Shown: one piece after another, positions 1-8,975 of the stretch
Numbering within the stretch: position 1 is the first letter of the stretch
How the letters are laid out: the number at the start of each line of letters is the position of its first letter
Source of the DNA: Hyphomonas sp.
GTDB taxonomy: Bacteria > Pseudomonadota > Alphaproteobacteria > Caulobacterales > Hyphomonadaceae
Assembly (NCBI GenBank): GCA_016124495.1
Contig: WGNP01000012.1
Span: 1-64,000, forward strand
DNA: 64,000 nt
Direction of reading: 5' to 3'
Notes under the pieces: generated by a model
What the model was told of the DNA's origin: nothing
Databases searched by the model: none
What the model saw: only the letters and a program-made list of their open reading frames with translations
Program-made: the position numbers and the translations under genes

Positions 1-75
1 CTCACCGCGGGCAAGGCGAACCTCCACCTCCCGCAGCTTCGCAATAATCTCTTCAGGCTTGGCTCTCTTGCCCAT
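1..75 (-). CDS. IS3-family transposase OrfA, N-terminal fragment cut by the window edge
   Basis: Twenty-five codons read from an ATG at 75 leftward off the window. The peptide begins MGKRAKPEEIIAKLREVEV, which is the usual start of IS3-family OrfA proteins, the helix-turn-helix part of the transposase that binds the element's inverted repeats. The remainder, and the orfB that would encode the DDE domain, lie outside the window. The element's outer end should lie just to the right, roughly within 76-125, but only one end is visible and no inverted repeat can be confirmed. The family call rests on this short N-terminal match alone. Confidence 0.65.
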   Translation of the reverse strand, partial: MGKRAKPEEIIAKLREVEVRLARGE

Positions 76-613
76 ATCTCAACTCCATAATCGGAGCCGG
101 GACTAACTCAAATACTGGACCACTTTCCGGGAAGCAGACCACCTGAGGAACACCGGCTGAAAGCCCGTCAGTCGGTCGCCCGTGAAATCCCTTTCACGTT
201 GGAGACGTCTGTGGCGCGAAGCCTGCGTTGGAGTATTCCTGAAGGGCAAGTATCGCGGGCCTTTAAAGTCTGCAGACCTGGCACGCTTAGGCCTTGCGCC
301 CGGCCGAACAAGTGGGAACATGCAGGGCGTATCAGGCAGTCATCTCAAAACGCACGTGATCGCCGCCCGGGGTTGCGTCACCAGTCCGGGGCGATCTGTC
401 TGCAAAAACGGATAGAAAAGCGCGCGCCGATTAAGCGCCGCGTTTCTGTGACCGGCGCCTTTTGCTTTGCAGCACCCTCAATTCACCCGGCCCCGACGCG
501 CGGCTCGTTGACGAGGACGAAGGGCAGTCATCGGCGAAGCCTGGACCCTACGCTGGTTTACACCAGGCAGGACAGGTCAAAGCTGACGCGGGTATCCGGA
601 CCGCAGAACGATA
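76..613. other. Intergenic stretch with no supported gene
   Basis: About 540 bases between the IS3 fragment and the acyl-CoA synthetase. The first 50 or so bases probably belong to the IS3 element. Short open frames exist on both strands but none has recognisable protein sequence, a ribosome binding site or plausible codon use. A short hairpin (CTGGT-TTAC-ACCAG) sits near 552-566, downstream of the synthetase on its strand, but has no T-run. I see nothing else to call. Confidence 0.5.
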
Positions 614-2251
614 TCAACCATACCTGTCTGCATATCTGATCCTGAGTGTCTTCTTGTCGATCTTGCCGGTGGCCGTGAGGGGGACCGTGTCGAAGACGAT
701 TTCGTCCGGCAGCTGCCATTTCGCAATATGCGCCGCCATGTGGCTGAGAACATCTGCCGCGGCGACCTTCGCTTCCGGGTACAGTTCCAACACGAGAAGC
801 GGTCGCTCTTCCCACTTCGGATGCGCGATGCCCACGACGGCCGCGATCTTCACGCCGGGATAGGCGACGGCGATATTCTCGAGGTCAATCGAGCTGATCC
901 ATTCGCCGCCGGACTTGATCACATCCTTCTTGCGGTCGGTGATGCGCATGAAGCCGAACTGGTCGAGCGTGGCGATGTCCCCTGTATCAAACCAGCCCTC
1001 GTCATTGACCGCATCAGCGGGCGCCCGGAAGTAACGCCGGATCGTCCAGGGCCCGCGCACGAGCAGCGCGCCGGAACTCTCCCCGTCCCGGGGCACATCA
1101 TTGCCCGCCTCATCGACAACCCGCAGCTCGATGCCGAACTGCAGGCGGCCCTGGCGTGTCCAGATCGCTTCATCGATGGCCTCTTCCCCCAGCGCGGCCA
1201 GGGCAGGCGTCGGGGTTGCGATCACGCCGAGCGGCGTTGTTTCCGTCATGCCCCAGATCTGGAGGACCTGGACGCCGTGCTGCGTCTTGAACCTTTCCGC
1301 CATCGCGCGCGGAACCGCCGAGCCACCGATGACGAGACGCTTCAGCCCGCCCGGGGTCTGGCCGGTCCGCTCCAGGTGTTCAAGGTACATGGTCCAGATC
1401 GTCGGCACGCCGCCGGAGAAGGTCACGCCTTCCGACACGATCAGCTCCTGCAGGCTGGCGCCGTCCATCTTCTCGCACGGCAGCACCAGCTTGCAGCCAT
1501 TGATCGGCGCCGCAAACGGCAGGCCCCAGGCCGTGGCATGAAACAGGGATGAGCAGGGCATCACGACATCGAACGCGGTAAAACCGAACGCACTGTTCAG
1601 CCCGGAGGCCATGGCATGCAGCACCACGGCGCGATGGGAATAGAGTACGCCCTTGGGATCACCCGTCGTACCGGACGTGTAGCAGAGGAATGCGCCGGCA
1701 TTCTCGTCGGTCACCGGCCAGGCAAAACCGTCGGTTTCGGCCGCGAGGAGCGTCTCGTAGCAGAGCGCACCGACCTCACCCGGCACATGGACCGTCCCGT
1801 CCGTCAGCATCACGAAAGTTTTCACCGTCTTCATCTGCGGCGCGAGGCGTTCGACAAGCGGCAGGAAGGTCTTGTCGAAGAGCAGGATCTCGGGCTCGGC
1901 ATGGTTCAGGATGAAGACGATCTGTTCATCGAACAGGCGCGGGTTCACCGTGTTCAGCACAGCGCCAAGACCGGTGACGGCATAGAAGAGCTCGAAATGC
2001 CGGTGCGTGTTCCAGGCGAGCGAGGCGATCCGGTCTCCCGCCTTTGCGCCGAGACGGACCAGCGCGCTGGCGGCGCGCTCCACCCGCTTCAGTTCATCCG
2101 CATACGTCGACCGCGCAATCGGCTCCTCAACGAGGCGCGAGACAACCTCCACGCTGCCATGCGCGGTCGCGGCGAACCTGAGGATGTCAATGATCTGCAG
2201 CGGCGCAGGCTGCATGAGACCGGGGAGGATGGAGCCAGGGTTGGGGATCAT
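614..2251 (-). CDS. Fatty acyl-CoA synthetase, AMP-forming
   Basis: A 545-residue member of the ANL (acyl-CoA synthetase/luciferase) superfamily. These enzymes activate a carboxylic acid with ATP to an acyl-adenylate and transfer it to CoA. The AMP-binding P-loop [11 protein letters not shown] is at about residues 191-201, [10 protein letters not shown] near 335 and GWFDTGD near 430. A C-terminal TATGKIDKK supplies the catalytic lysine, so the enzyme looks complete. The start at 2251 is preferred over an upstream in-frame ATG at 2281 because AGAGG lies at good spacing before it. It resembles medium/long-chain fatty acid ligases and DmdB-like enzymes; the substrate cannot be read from sequence. 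It stands alone between mobile-element remnants, so it may be cargo or a boundary gene of the accessory region. Confidence 0.9.
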   Translation of the reverse strand: MIPNPGSILPGLMQPAPLQIIDILRFAATAHGSVEVVSRLVEEPIARSTYADELKRVERAASALVRLGAKAGDRIASLAWNTHRHFELFYAVTGLGAVLNTVNPRLFDEQIVFILNHAEPEILLFDKTFLPLVERLAPQMKTVKTFVMLTDGTVHVPGEVGALCYETLLAAETDGFAWPVTDENAGAFLCYTSGTTGDPKGVLYSHRAVVLHAMASGLNSAFGFTAFDVVMPCSSLFHATAWGLPFAAPINGCKLVLPCEKMDGASLQELIVSEGVTFSGGVPTIWTMYLEHLERTGQTPGGLKRLVIGGSAVPRAMAERFKTQHGVQVLQIWGMTETTPLGVIATPTPALAALGEEAIDEAIWTRQGRLQFGIELRVVDEAGNDVPRDGESSGALLVRGPWTIRRYFRAPADAVNDEGWFDTGDIATLDQFGFMRITDRKKDVIKSGGEWISSIDLENIAVAYPGVKIAAVVGIAHPKWEERPLLVLELYPEAKVAAADVLSHMAAHIAKWQLPDEIVFDTVPLTATGKIDKKTLRIRYADRYG

Positions 2252-2511
2252 GATCGCCCTCTGCAAAGGATAGGGGGCCATTTAAATGGCGCGTCGCCTG
2301 CTTTGTAAAGCGAGGCGCGCCGGGCTCATTCCGCATCCTTGGCAGGAGGTTCGGCACGCGAAGGCCTTTTTCACCCGCGGCGGAATCCTGAATTCCCAGC
2401 GCGGCGTTAACCCAGGCCGATCCGGCCGGAGCCATCTCCGGAGGCTTTGAGGACGATCTGATTTCGGAATGAGATGCGGGCTGTGCCCGGTCACCGGGTG
2501 GCGGGGATGGT

Positions 2512-2850
2512 GACATTTCCGCGGACGGGATCCTGCTGGCGACGCTTGTGAGCGTGATCTGCAGCGCCGGTGACCGGGCGCGCATTGAGGGTTATGCCAG
2601 CCAGAGCTTTGACGGACTGCGGCCTTATCTGCCGTTCGCGCAAGGCATGCCGGCTGCGGCGTGTCGACAGAGGTCATCGCGGTTCGGCGGCAAGACTGCA
2701 CGCGGATCGCAACGGCGCCCGATGGAACCGGCGCACTGCATCTGGTCCCGGCCTGTGCGAGCCAGCCAGGCCTTGTGCCGGCCCAGCGAGGTTGACGCCA
2801 GATCCAACGAAATAAATGCGATCCCTGAGCTGCCCGGGAAACCACCCGCC
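2512..2850 (+). pseudogene. Decayed ISAs1-family transposase remnant
   Basis: No open frame covers this stretch, but pieces of an ISAs1 (H-repeat type) transposase read in successive frames. First comes a segment containing ILLATLVSVICSAG and LRPYLPFAQGMP, which corresponds to the N-terminal family pattern ending in a FLPLxxGIPS-like motif. Next comes ATAPDGTGALHLVPACASQ, matching the region after the first catalytic Asp. Then, in another frame, VDARSNEINAIPEL matches the conserved VDxKSNEITAIPEL block. At least two frameshifts and internal deletions separate them. The element is dead. The flanks 2252-2511 and 2851-2980 hold no supported gene and may include more of the same element. Confidence 0.7.
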
Positions 2851-2980
2851 TGCTCTGACTATGTCCCCGAACGTGCCGGGAAGCACGCCGGGGGATCGTG
2901 TCAGCAGTTAGCTTCTATTCTTGCCCGGCAGTCGAGGCCGAAACAGAGTTCGGCCTCAACCCGGAGCGGACCGTCTGAAG

Positions 2981-3295
2981 TCAGTCGGCAGCGACACAGC
3001 CCTTTTTCTGGTAGAGATCCACCAGGTGGGCTCTGCGTCTCTCGACCAGTTTCTCGGCCTCGCCTGCATTCATGTAGTTGCCCACAGCTGCCGGCCAGAA
3101 GAACAGGACGGCTGCCACGTTTGCGGTGTTAACGCCCTTATCGCCGGAGGCATCATCCATGATGTAATCCAGCTCTGAGAACTCTCCCTCGATCTGGGAG
3201 CAGGTCAGATTAAAGTCGGATGGTTGCTGGACCGCGACTTTCTCAGTCGTCGTGCAAGCAGTCAAAGCAACAGCGGCGGCGGCAGAAGCCGCCAT
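2981..3295 (-). CDS. Small predicted lipoprotein
   Basis: A 104-residue protein with a hydrophobic alanine-rich N-terminus ending in a lipobox, L11-T-A-C14, followed by a polar mature domain containing LFFWPAAVGNYM and a terminal DLYQKKGC. It is likely acylated at Cys14 and membrane-anchored. From the ATG at 3295 the signal peptide lacks the usual positive charge. Upstream in frame the sequence reads IKTVIKM, which would give a normal n-region, so translation may begin slightly upstream at a non-ATG codon. Function unknown; small lipoproteins of this pattern are common in Alphaproteobacteria. It is transcribed toward the acyl-CoA synthetase, away from the restriction genes. Confidence 0.65.
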   Translation of the reverse strand: MAASAAAAVALTACTTTEKVAVQQPSDFNLTCSQIEGEFSELDYIMDDASGDKGVNTANVAAVLFFWPAAVGNYMNAGEAEKLVERRRAHLVDLYQKKGCVAAD

Positions 3296-3432
3296 CTTTA
3301 TGACCGTTTTTATGAATACCCCAAAAAACAGCGCTCAAAGCGAGCACTCGGTTTTGACCAAAAGTTGAAACATTTGCAACCTTTGATTTACATCATCAGA
3401 AAACGATTCTCATGCGCTGACGAGCCCGCTTA

Positions 3433-4770
3433 TCAGGACAGCTTGTGCGCAAGGACGTCGACGGCGCCGCCCGACGCGTACAGGGCCGGAAGAAGCGCCT
3501 GCCTTATGCGGAACTGACTCCTTCGCTTCATTCTCGGAGCGGGAGAGGAGGCAGCTTCGATTTTCAGCCCCGGATCATAAACAATGCTGCCCGCATCGAT
3601 AGCAGAAAGAAACCGGAGGAAGTCCGTGTTCTCATAGAGCATGATAATTGATCCGTAGGCATAGGAAATCGGATCATCACTAAAGACAGACGGGATATAA
3701 GCGGCCCGGGCGTGCTTGCGGTTCCAGTGATCGATGAGGTTCGTATAAGGCCAGGCGGCGGCTTCTTCTCCGTCCGGCGCGATCAGACGTATCGCACCCG
3801 TCATGTCTTCGATCTTTCCTGATGCGGAATTGAAACCCGTGAGCTCGAGCCGCAGGCCGGTCAGATGGTGAGGCAGGCTGCCAGTCTTATAGATGCCGCC
3901 GAAGTTGATCCGGTCAGTTCTGCCAACCCTGTCGGCATAGCCAAAGCGGCGAATGAACGCTTCCGGACCTTCCGATCGATAGACTCCGCGAACGGGCTCC
4001 GGCGTCATCAGTGTAATCTGAGATTTTGCGACAGGTCTTTCCAGATCGGTCACGCCGAACTGCTTGATCTCCCAGCCAAGATAATCCGGCTCGGCAAATC
4101 CGTTGGCACGGATGCCGAGGCGCGCTTCCAGCGTCATTCCACCGCCGTTCCGGGCCGAATAGGGCTGCGCTGATCCGGACGACCCGAGCTTCTGCGACGG
4201 GATCCAGCCCTCCAGATGGATCTCGCGCAGTTTTTCGATAAGAGCGCCGCGGGTGTCTTTGCGACCTTCATCATACCCGGTGAGCATGACGAATACGCCA
4301 AGCATTTCCGGCTCAGCGATCGCGGCCAGTTCGTTTGCGACCGGGTGATCCGCATGGCAGGCGAAAGCCAGTACAAAGCCGTCCGGGTGGGCGCCAAAGA
4401 GCAGAACGCGGCCTTCGTCGCGCACCGTGATCACGTCATCCGGCGCTTTACGGCACCCCTGCAGCAGACCCGACAGCCTGACCTCGGGATATTTGGGATA
4501 GAGAATAAGCTGAGCATTCGGCGCGGCGGAAAACATACCGTCCGTATACCAGTGAAAGGGAACTTTCGCTTTTGCCCGGTCACGGACGCTGCCGGCGATG
4601 CCTGTCTCGTCGATGAGCACGGCTTCGTGAGGGATGAGGCCCAGTGCGGAGAAGTCGCCGCCCAGGTAGATCTGGTTCTTTGAGTTGTCATTGGGCGCCA
4701 GCTTCTTGGCGAAGAAGCGCGTTGCGCCCCGTTGCCGGAAGATGCCGATGATGCCGGATAGGTTGACCAT
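3433..4770 (-). CDS. MvaI/BcnI-family type II restriction endonuclease
   Basis: A 445-residue predicted DNA cleaving enzyme. The nuclease signature is in the C-terminal half: GGGMTLEARLG followed by AEPDYLGWEIK, giving E215, D229, E234 and K236. This order and spacing fit the metal-binding residues of MvaI-type PD-(D/E)XK enzymes. MvaI cuts CCWGG and BcnI cuts CCSGG. Those proteins are about 240 residues, so about 200 residues here form an extra N-terminal domain of unknown role. The start at 4770 is chosen over a longer frame to 4974 because the extension lies inside vsr. It follows dcm and vsr on the same strand after a 62-base gap, and the Dcm-like partner predicts CCWGG specificity. Confidence 0.82.
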   Translation of the reverse strand: MVNLSGIIGIFRQRGATRFFAKKLAPNDNSKNQIYLGGDFSALGLIPHEAVLIDETGIAGSVRDRAKAKVPFHWYTDGMFSAAPNAQLILYPKYPEVRLSGLLQGCRKAPDDVITVRDEGRVLLFGAHPDGFVLAFACHADHPVANELAAIAEPEMLGVFVMLTGYDEGRKDTRGALIEKLREIHLEGWIPSQKLGSSGSAQPYSARNGGGMTLEARLGIRANGFAEPDYLGWEIKQFGVTDLERPVAKSQITLMTPEPVRGVYRSEGPEAFIRRFGYADRVGRTDRINFGGIYKTGSLPHHLTGLRLELTGFNSASGKIEDMTGAIRLIAPDGEEAAAWPYTNLIDHWNRKHARAAYIPSVFSDDPISYAYGSIIMLYENTDFLRFLSAIDAGSIVYDPGLKIEAASSPAPRMKRRSQFRIRQALLPALYASGGAVDVLAHKLS

Positions 4771-4832
4771 GACCTGATAATGACCCGTTGCCTGACGCGA
4801 ACCCGACCCTGGAGGGATTCGCGGAAGTTCGT

Positions 4833-5321
4833 TCAGGATGAAAGGAGCGGGGAGACGCTCCCGCCTGCCATGCTGCCGGTGAGAACGAATGAGGCATCCT
4901 CGCTCCGGATCCAGTCTCCGGCAGACTTCAGTGCGGACTGAATATCCTGCCGGGCAGGCCCGCGCAGGGCGCATTCCCAGACCGTTCCTGTTCGCCAGCC
5001 CAGAGCGTGAAGCGCAGTCACGGCTTTCGCATCGCGTTCCACATTTCCGGCGATCTTGTTTTTCCAGAATCCCGGCCGTGTCGCCGGCAGCCTGAACAGT
5101 GGGCAGTCATGTCCGTGCCAGAAGCAGCCATGGATGAAAATCACGGCGCTGTGTTTTGGCAGCACAAGATCGGGTTTGCCCGGCAGGTCCTTTGCCTGCA
5201 GCCTGTAGCGGAAGCCGAGGCCATGCAGCCCGCGGCGGATCAGGAGCTCAGGCTTTGTATCTTTACCCCTCACAGCAGCCATATTGCGGCTGCGGGTGGC
5301 GGCGTCATGGACGTCAGGCAT
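4833..5321 (-). CDS. vsr: Very short patch repair endonuclease Vsr
   Basis: A 162-residue homologue of E. coli Vsr, which nicks 5' of the T in T:G mismatches arising when 5-methylcytosine deaminates within Dcm-type sites. The N-terminal block [19 protein letters not shown] is characteristic. The centre [20 protein letters not shown] followed by HGHDCPLF carries the active-site Asp, the His residues and the zinc-binding Cys/His residues. The C-terminal [11 protein letters not shown] also matches. The start overlaps the end of the methyltransferase gene by 8 bases, so the two are probably translationally coupled. It is intact. Confidence 0.95.
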   Translation of the reverse strand: MPDVHDAATRSRNMAAVRGKDTKPELLIRRGLHGLGFRYRLQAKDLPGKPDLVLPKHSAVIFIHGCFWHGHDCPLFRLPATRPGFWKNKIAGNVERDAKAVTALHALGWRTGTVWECALRGPARQDIQSALKSAGDWIRSEDASFVLTGSMAGGSVSPLLSS

Positions 5322-6546
5322 ACTTCAGCAGCGGCGTGCCTTCAGAGGGCGCGATCATTTCAAGCACATGCGGGCGCATGATGTGCGCAACCTCGCGGAA
5401 AACCGGAACCGCCACGGAATTGCCGAACTGCTTATAGGCCTGGGTGTCGGAAACCGGGATCCGGAAATCATCCGGCAGGCCCATCAGTCTCGCGCACTCT
5501 CTCGGTGTCAGGCGGCGCGGGTTCTTACCCTTGCCCCGGCTGACAAGGATCTCCGAGCCGTCCTTGTAATAGCGCGCCGAAAGCGTCCGGCAGGTGTCGT
5601 CCGCGCCGACGAGACCAAAACCGAAACCATTGCCCGCGGCTTTGTGTTTGTCCGCATAACCCTGCAGATACTGCCAGAGCTTGTCCGTCAGCGTGTACTT
5701 GTCGCTGACCTTTGCAAGCTTTCCTTCCGTGAAGTGGCTTTCGGGCGCCTCCGAGCCATCCTCCGGGTGCAGAATATCGCGCATCCGCTTTACCCCGATC
5801 GGCGGAAGCTGAAGATCCTCAAAGCTGAACGCGGTCTTCTCTCTGAACCCCACCATCACAATCCGCTCACGGTGCTGGGGCAGAAAATGCTTGGCGTTGA
5901 TGACCCGAACATGCAGCTCATAGCCAAGCTCGTCCTGAAGCGTGCGGCGGATGACCTCGAACGTGCGGCCCTTGTCATGGCTCTGGAGGTTCTTGACGTT
6001 CTCCAGCAGAAACGCAGCCGGACGGTGGGCATCAATGATGCGGGCGACGTCAAAAAACAATGTGCCCTGGGTCTCGTCCTTGAATCCGTGTTCACGGCCG
6101 AGTGCGTTTTTCTTGGATACTCCGGCAATCGAAAACGGCTGACAGGGAAAGCCCGCCACCAGAACGTCGTGCCGGGGGATGTCCATGACGTGGACCTTCG
6201 TAATGTCCCCGGCGATCGGCCGGTTGTCACGGTGGTTCGCCTGATAGGTCAGCTGGGCATACTTGTCCCATTCGGACGTGAAGACACACCGCCCGCCGGC
6301 CTCATCAAACGCCGTGCGCAGCCCGCCAATGCCGGCAAACAGATCGATGAAGGTAAAGCCGGCAAAGGGCGGCGGCTCGCGGCGCTTTCCGGCAAGATCG
6401 CGGACGCGGTCGAGCACCGCCTTGCGGGGCTTTATCTCACCGCTTTCCCAGCGGAATACCTGGCGTTCTGAATAGCCAAGTTCCCGGGCCAGTTCGTCGA
6501 CCGAGTATCCTGCCTGGCATCTCAGCCGCGTGAAGTCCGTGAGCAT
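5314..6546 (-). CDS. dcm: Dcm-like DNA cytosine-5 methyltransferase with N-terminal helix-turn-helix
   Basis: A 410-residue C5-cytosine methyltransferase. An N-terminal XRE-type helix-turn-helix (residues about 1-52, with [19 protein letters not shown]) precedes the catalytic domain. Motif I is DLFAGIGG at about 68-75, the nucleophile Cys135 is in GFPCQPFS, and motif VI ENV is at 182-184. The variable region contains [14 protein letters not shown] and [17 protein letters not shown], closely like Dcm and M.EcoRII, which methylate the inner C of CCWGG. The ATG at 6546 has CGAGG upstream; an in-frame TTG at 6564 does not. In M.EcoRII and M.SsoII the N-terminal region also represses transcription, so autoregulation is likely here. 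Confidence 0.95.
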   Translation of the reverse strand: MLTDFTRLRCQAGYSVDELARELGYSERQVFRWESGEIKPRKAVLDRVRDLAGKRREPPPFAGFTFIDLFAGIGGLRTAFDEAGGRCVFTSEWDKYAQLTYQANHRDNRPIAGDITKVHVMDIPRHDVLVAGFPCQPFSIAGVSKKNALGREHGFKDETQGTLFFDVARIIDAHRPAAFLLENVKNLQSHDKGRTFEVIRRTLQDELGYELHVRVINAKHFLPQHRERIVMVGFREKTAFSFEDLQLPPIGVKRMRDILHPEDGSEAPESHFTEGKLAKVSDKYTLTDKLWQYLQGYADKHKAAGNGFGFGLVGADDTCRTLSARYYKDGSEILVSRGKGKNPRRLTPRECARLMGLPDDFRIPVSDTQAYKQFGNSVAVPVFREVAHIMRPHVLEMIAPSEGTPLLKYA

Positions 6547-6742
6547 GCGAATCGGCCTCGGCAAGGTAAATGTGCTGTCTGGATGTCAGTGTTCGTCCCC
6601 GCGGTCAATCGACTTGTTCTTTAAATGTTCCGTTTTCCCCAGCGTATGTTTTCGCTGTGATTCAGCGCTCTGCCCTCGACGGCGGCGATTGCTGCGCGAG
6701 GCCCGCGAACCGGCGAAGGCACAATACTGGCGCCGAAAGCTT

Positions 6743-6759
6743 CACATTTTCAAAATGTG
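6743..6759. promoter_or_regulatory. Perfect 17-bp palindrome between the divergent defence operons
   Basis: CACATTTT-C-AAAATGTG is a perfect inverted repeat with 8-base arms, placed 34 bases before the plus-strand operon and about 200 bases before the methyltransferase. The 6547-6792 gap has no gene and must hold both promoters; the part near the palindrome is AT-rich. The site is a good candidate operator for the helix-turn-helix of the methyltransferase, by analogy with the inverted-repeat operator of M.SsoII. No direct evidence links them. Confidence 0.5.
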
Positions 6760-6792
6760 TGGTATATGTTTGCAATATTTAACTTAGGGACG

Positions 6793-7026
6793 ATGAAATT
6801 GTCAGTCAGGCGTGAAAAGTTTGTTAAGCTTGCGGAAGCCCGCGTCAGCAAAGCGCTCAAGGAGTTTCAACTGATTGGAAATCTGTCGAACAGATCTGCG
6901 TATGAATACACAGACGAAGACGTGAAGCAGATGTTTCGGGCGCTCCAGAAAGCGCTCGACGCAGCCAAACTGCGATTCAGTGAAACCGGGGCAGCGTCCA
7001 ATCCGACATTCCGGCTGGAGGAATAG
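6793..7026 (+). CDS. Small charged protein of the defence operon
   Basis: A 77-residue, highly charged, helix-rich protein with no signal or membrane segment. It contains EKFVKLAEARVSKALKEFQL and LIGNLSNRSAYEYTDEDVKQ. I do not know a named family with certainty, but small proteins of this type occur beside GHKL ATPase genes in restriction loci. The ATG at 6793 is preferred over an upstream in-frame ATG at 6757, which would cover the AT-rich promoter region. AGGGA lies just before it. It ends 2 bases before the ATPase gene, so the two are certainly co-transcribed. A partner or regulator of the ATPase is the simplest guess. Confidence 0.7.
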   Translation: MKLSVRREKFVKLAEARVSKALKEFQLIGNLSNRSAYEYTDEDVKQMFRALQKALDAAKLRFSETGAASNPTFRLEE

Positions 7027-7028
7027 AG

Positions 7029-8975
7029 GTGGTGCGGAAAATCGAATTCATCGAAAATACAGCGCGAAAAACTCAGGGACTTACTGGCAGTAATGTCGAA
7101 CAGTTCCGAGACAATCCGTATCGTAGTTGCGCGCGGGAAACGGGACAGAACTCTAATGACGCACGTCTCAAGCCTCACTCACAGGATGACCAGCATCCGC
7201 CGGTGGTCCTCGAGTACAACCTGCTTCCGATCCGCCGGTCTGACCTGCCCTTCTCAGAGGATCTGACAGCGACGATCCGGGCGTGCCTTGAGCAAAGCCG
7301 GGCGCGCTGCGAAGAAAGAGGTAAAACGGCGTCTAAGGACCCTGAAGTTGTATTCTTTGAACGCGCGCTGAAGACGATCAGCAGTGCCGAAATACAGGTT
7401 CTTGAAATCGCGGACTACAACACAACCGGCCTCACCGGTCCTGTGCGCGATCCGTACTCAGTTTTCAATTCACTGGTTAAAGCCGACGGTGACAACAACA
7501 AGCAGAATGCAGATTCCGGTGGTTCGTTCGGGATCGGAAAGAATGCCGCTTTTGCGGTCTCCGATCTTCAGACAGTGATTTATTCAACCCTCACTGAGGA
7601 CAAAGTCGGCAATCCGCAGTTCGGATGTCAGGCGCGCCTCCAGCTGGTGTCACATGAACGGAACCGGCGCAGCTATTCGGCAGAAGGCTACTGGGGCGAA
7701 CCGGATTTCTACGCGATTGATAATCCGGCAGGTCTTCCGGACTGGATGGTGCGCAAAACACGCGGCACGTCGGTCTTCGCTGTCGGTTTCCGGTGGCATG
7801 AAGACTGGGCTCTGCGCATGGCGCTGTCCGTCATAACCAACTTCCTGATTGCTGTCCTTCATGGCCGGATGGAGTTCAGAATTGCATCCGGAGCGATAAA
7901 AATTAACCGGTCCACACTGGCGGGCCATCTCGGCAGTTCAGAGCTCGAAAGGATTGCTGAGGAGACAGGCCAGGAGGAGGCTCTGCTGCGGACCCGGGAC
8001 CTGCACAACTGTCTGACGTCCGGCGCTGCAGTCTGCCGAACGCTGGCAACAGGCCCACGCAACGGTGCGCGACTTCATATTCTTGTTTCCGAGGATCTGA
8101 ACCGGCCGCGAAGCGTCCTGTTCGTGCGCAACGGCATGTACATTACAGATAATCTGCGCGATTTCGGCTTTCCGTTCAGAAGCTTTTCGGGAACCCGGCC
8201 GTTCGTTGCAGTGCTTGAGCCTTCCAGCGATGAACCCGGAAGCGAGTTCAGCGAACTCCTCAAGCGCATGGAGAATCCCGAACACGACAACTTCTCACCT
8301 GAACGCATACGTGATGATGCGGAACGTAAGAAAATCAGCATGATAATCCGTAGACTGAATACCGATATCCGATCAGAAATCAACTCGGCTGCACGGGTAA
8401 CCGAGACCGAGAGCACGAGCCTTGATGAACTTGCAAGCCTGTTCAGCGGTGATCCCCGCCCTGAGGATGAAAAAAGATCCCGTGAAAAAGACTCCGAGCA
8501 TTTTGAGTATGGCGTGGCAACCCGGCCGCCGCCGAAATCTCCTCCGCCGGGCAGATTGCCGGGCACGGCCGGAGGTTCTGGAGGAGCCGGAAAGAAATCT
8601 AACCTCAAGGGCGGTACACGGGGTGAAGATGGTGGTGCAGAACCTGCTGCTATGGGCGCGCGCGGGCCGGTAAAACAGATACCCGTTTCCGAAAAGAGAT
8701 GCCGAAGAGAAGTCGCCGGCAGCGCCTTCACTCACCGTATTTATTTCACCCCTCAAGCGTCGGGAGTGGCTGCAATACGGCTTGAGGCGTCGGGGCTGAC
8801 CTCCCCGGAAAGTCTCGTCGTTGCCGCTGTCGAAACGGGTAAACTGGTCAAAGGCTTTCTGGTGCTCGAGCTGGTGGAAGGTCAGCGGCATGCGATCGGT
8901 ATCGCTTTTGACGAGCACTATGACGGACCGGTCGAAATTTCATCATTTGCCCTCGAAGACGGAACGACGGCATGA
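7029..8975 (+). CDS. GHKL-fold ATPase (MutL/MORC/Hsp90-like) of the restriction locus
   Basis: A 648-residue protein with a Bergerat-fold ATPase at the N-terminus. The N-box is E37-x3-N41-x2-D44-A45. Motif G1 is D129-YNTT-G134. The glycine-rich lid GGSFGIGKN spans about 164-172, and a downstream GTSVFAVGF near 246-254 fits the last motif. The middle is unassigned, a proline/glycine-rich linker lies at about 497-545, and a roughly 100-residue C-terminal domain ends the protein. Start codon GTG at 7029 has GGAGG upstream. Such ATPases close around DNA on ATP binding in MutL and MORC, and homologues linked to restriction systems have been described. Base composition is lower in GC than in flanking housekeeping genes, which suggests transfer. 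Confidence 0.85.
   Translation: MVRKIEFIENTARKTQGLTGSNVEQFRDNPYRSCARETGQNSNDARLKPHSQDDQHPPVVLEYNLLPIRRSDLPFSEDLTATIRACLEQSRARCEERGKTASKDPEVVFFERALKTISSAEIQVLEIADYNTTGLTGPVRDPYSVFNSLVKADGDNNKQNADSGGSFGIGKNAAFAVSDLQTVIYSTLTEDKVGNPQFGCQARLQLVSHERNRRSYSAEGYWGEPDFYAIDNPAGLPDWMVRKTRGTSVFAVGFRWHEDWALRMALSVITNFLIAVLHGRMEFRIASGAIKINRSTLAGHLGSSELERIAEETGQEEALLRTRDLHNCLTSGAAVCRTLATGPRNGARLHILVSEDLNRPRSVLFVRNGMYITDNLRDFGFPFRSFSGTRPFVAVLEPSSDEPGSEFSELLKRMENPEHDNFSPERIRDDAERKKISMIIRRLNTDIRSEINSAARVTETESTSLDELASLFSGDPRPEDEKRSREKDSEHFEYGVATRPPPKSPPPGRLPGTAGGSGGAGKKSNLKGGTRGEDGGAEPAAMGARGPVKQIPVSEKRCRREVAGSAFTHRIYFTPQASGVAAIRLEASGLTSPESLVVAAVETGKLVKGFLVLELVEGQRHAIGIAFDEHYDGPVEISSFALEDGTTA

Noticed and set aside
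103..321. 72-codon open frame on the minus strand near the left edge
   Set aside because: Arg/Pro-rich chance frame with no family resemblance; it starts inside probable IS3 flank and has no ribosome binding site.
2282..2845. 187-codon minus-strand frame
   Set aside because: It is antisense to the ISAs1 remnant, whose plus-strand blocks match a known transposase; the minus-strand peptide has no recognisable sequence.
4771..4974. N-terminal extension of the MvaI-type nuclease
   Set aside because: These 68 codons lie inside vsr in another frame and are compositionally unlike protein; the start at 4770 removes most of the overlap.
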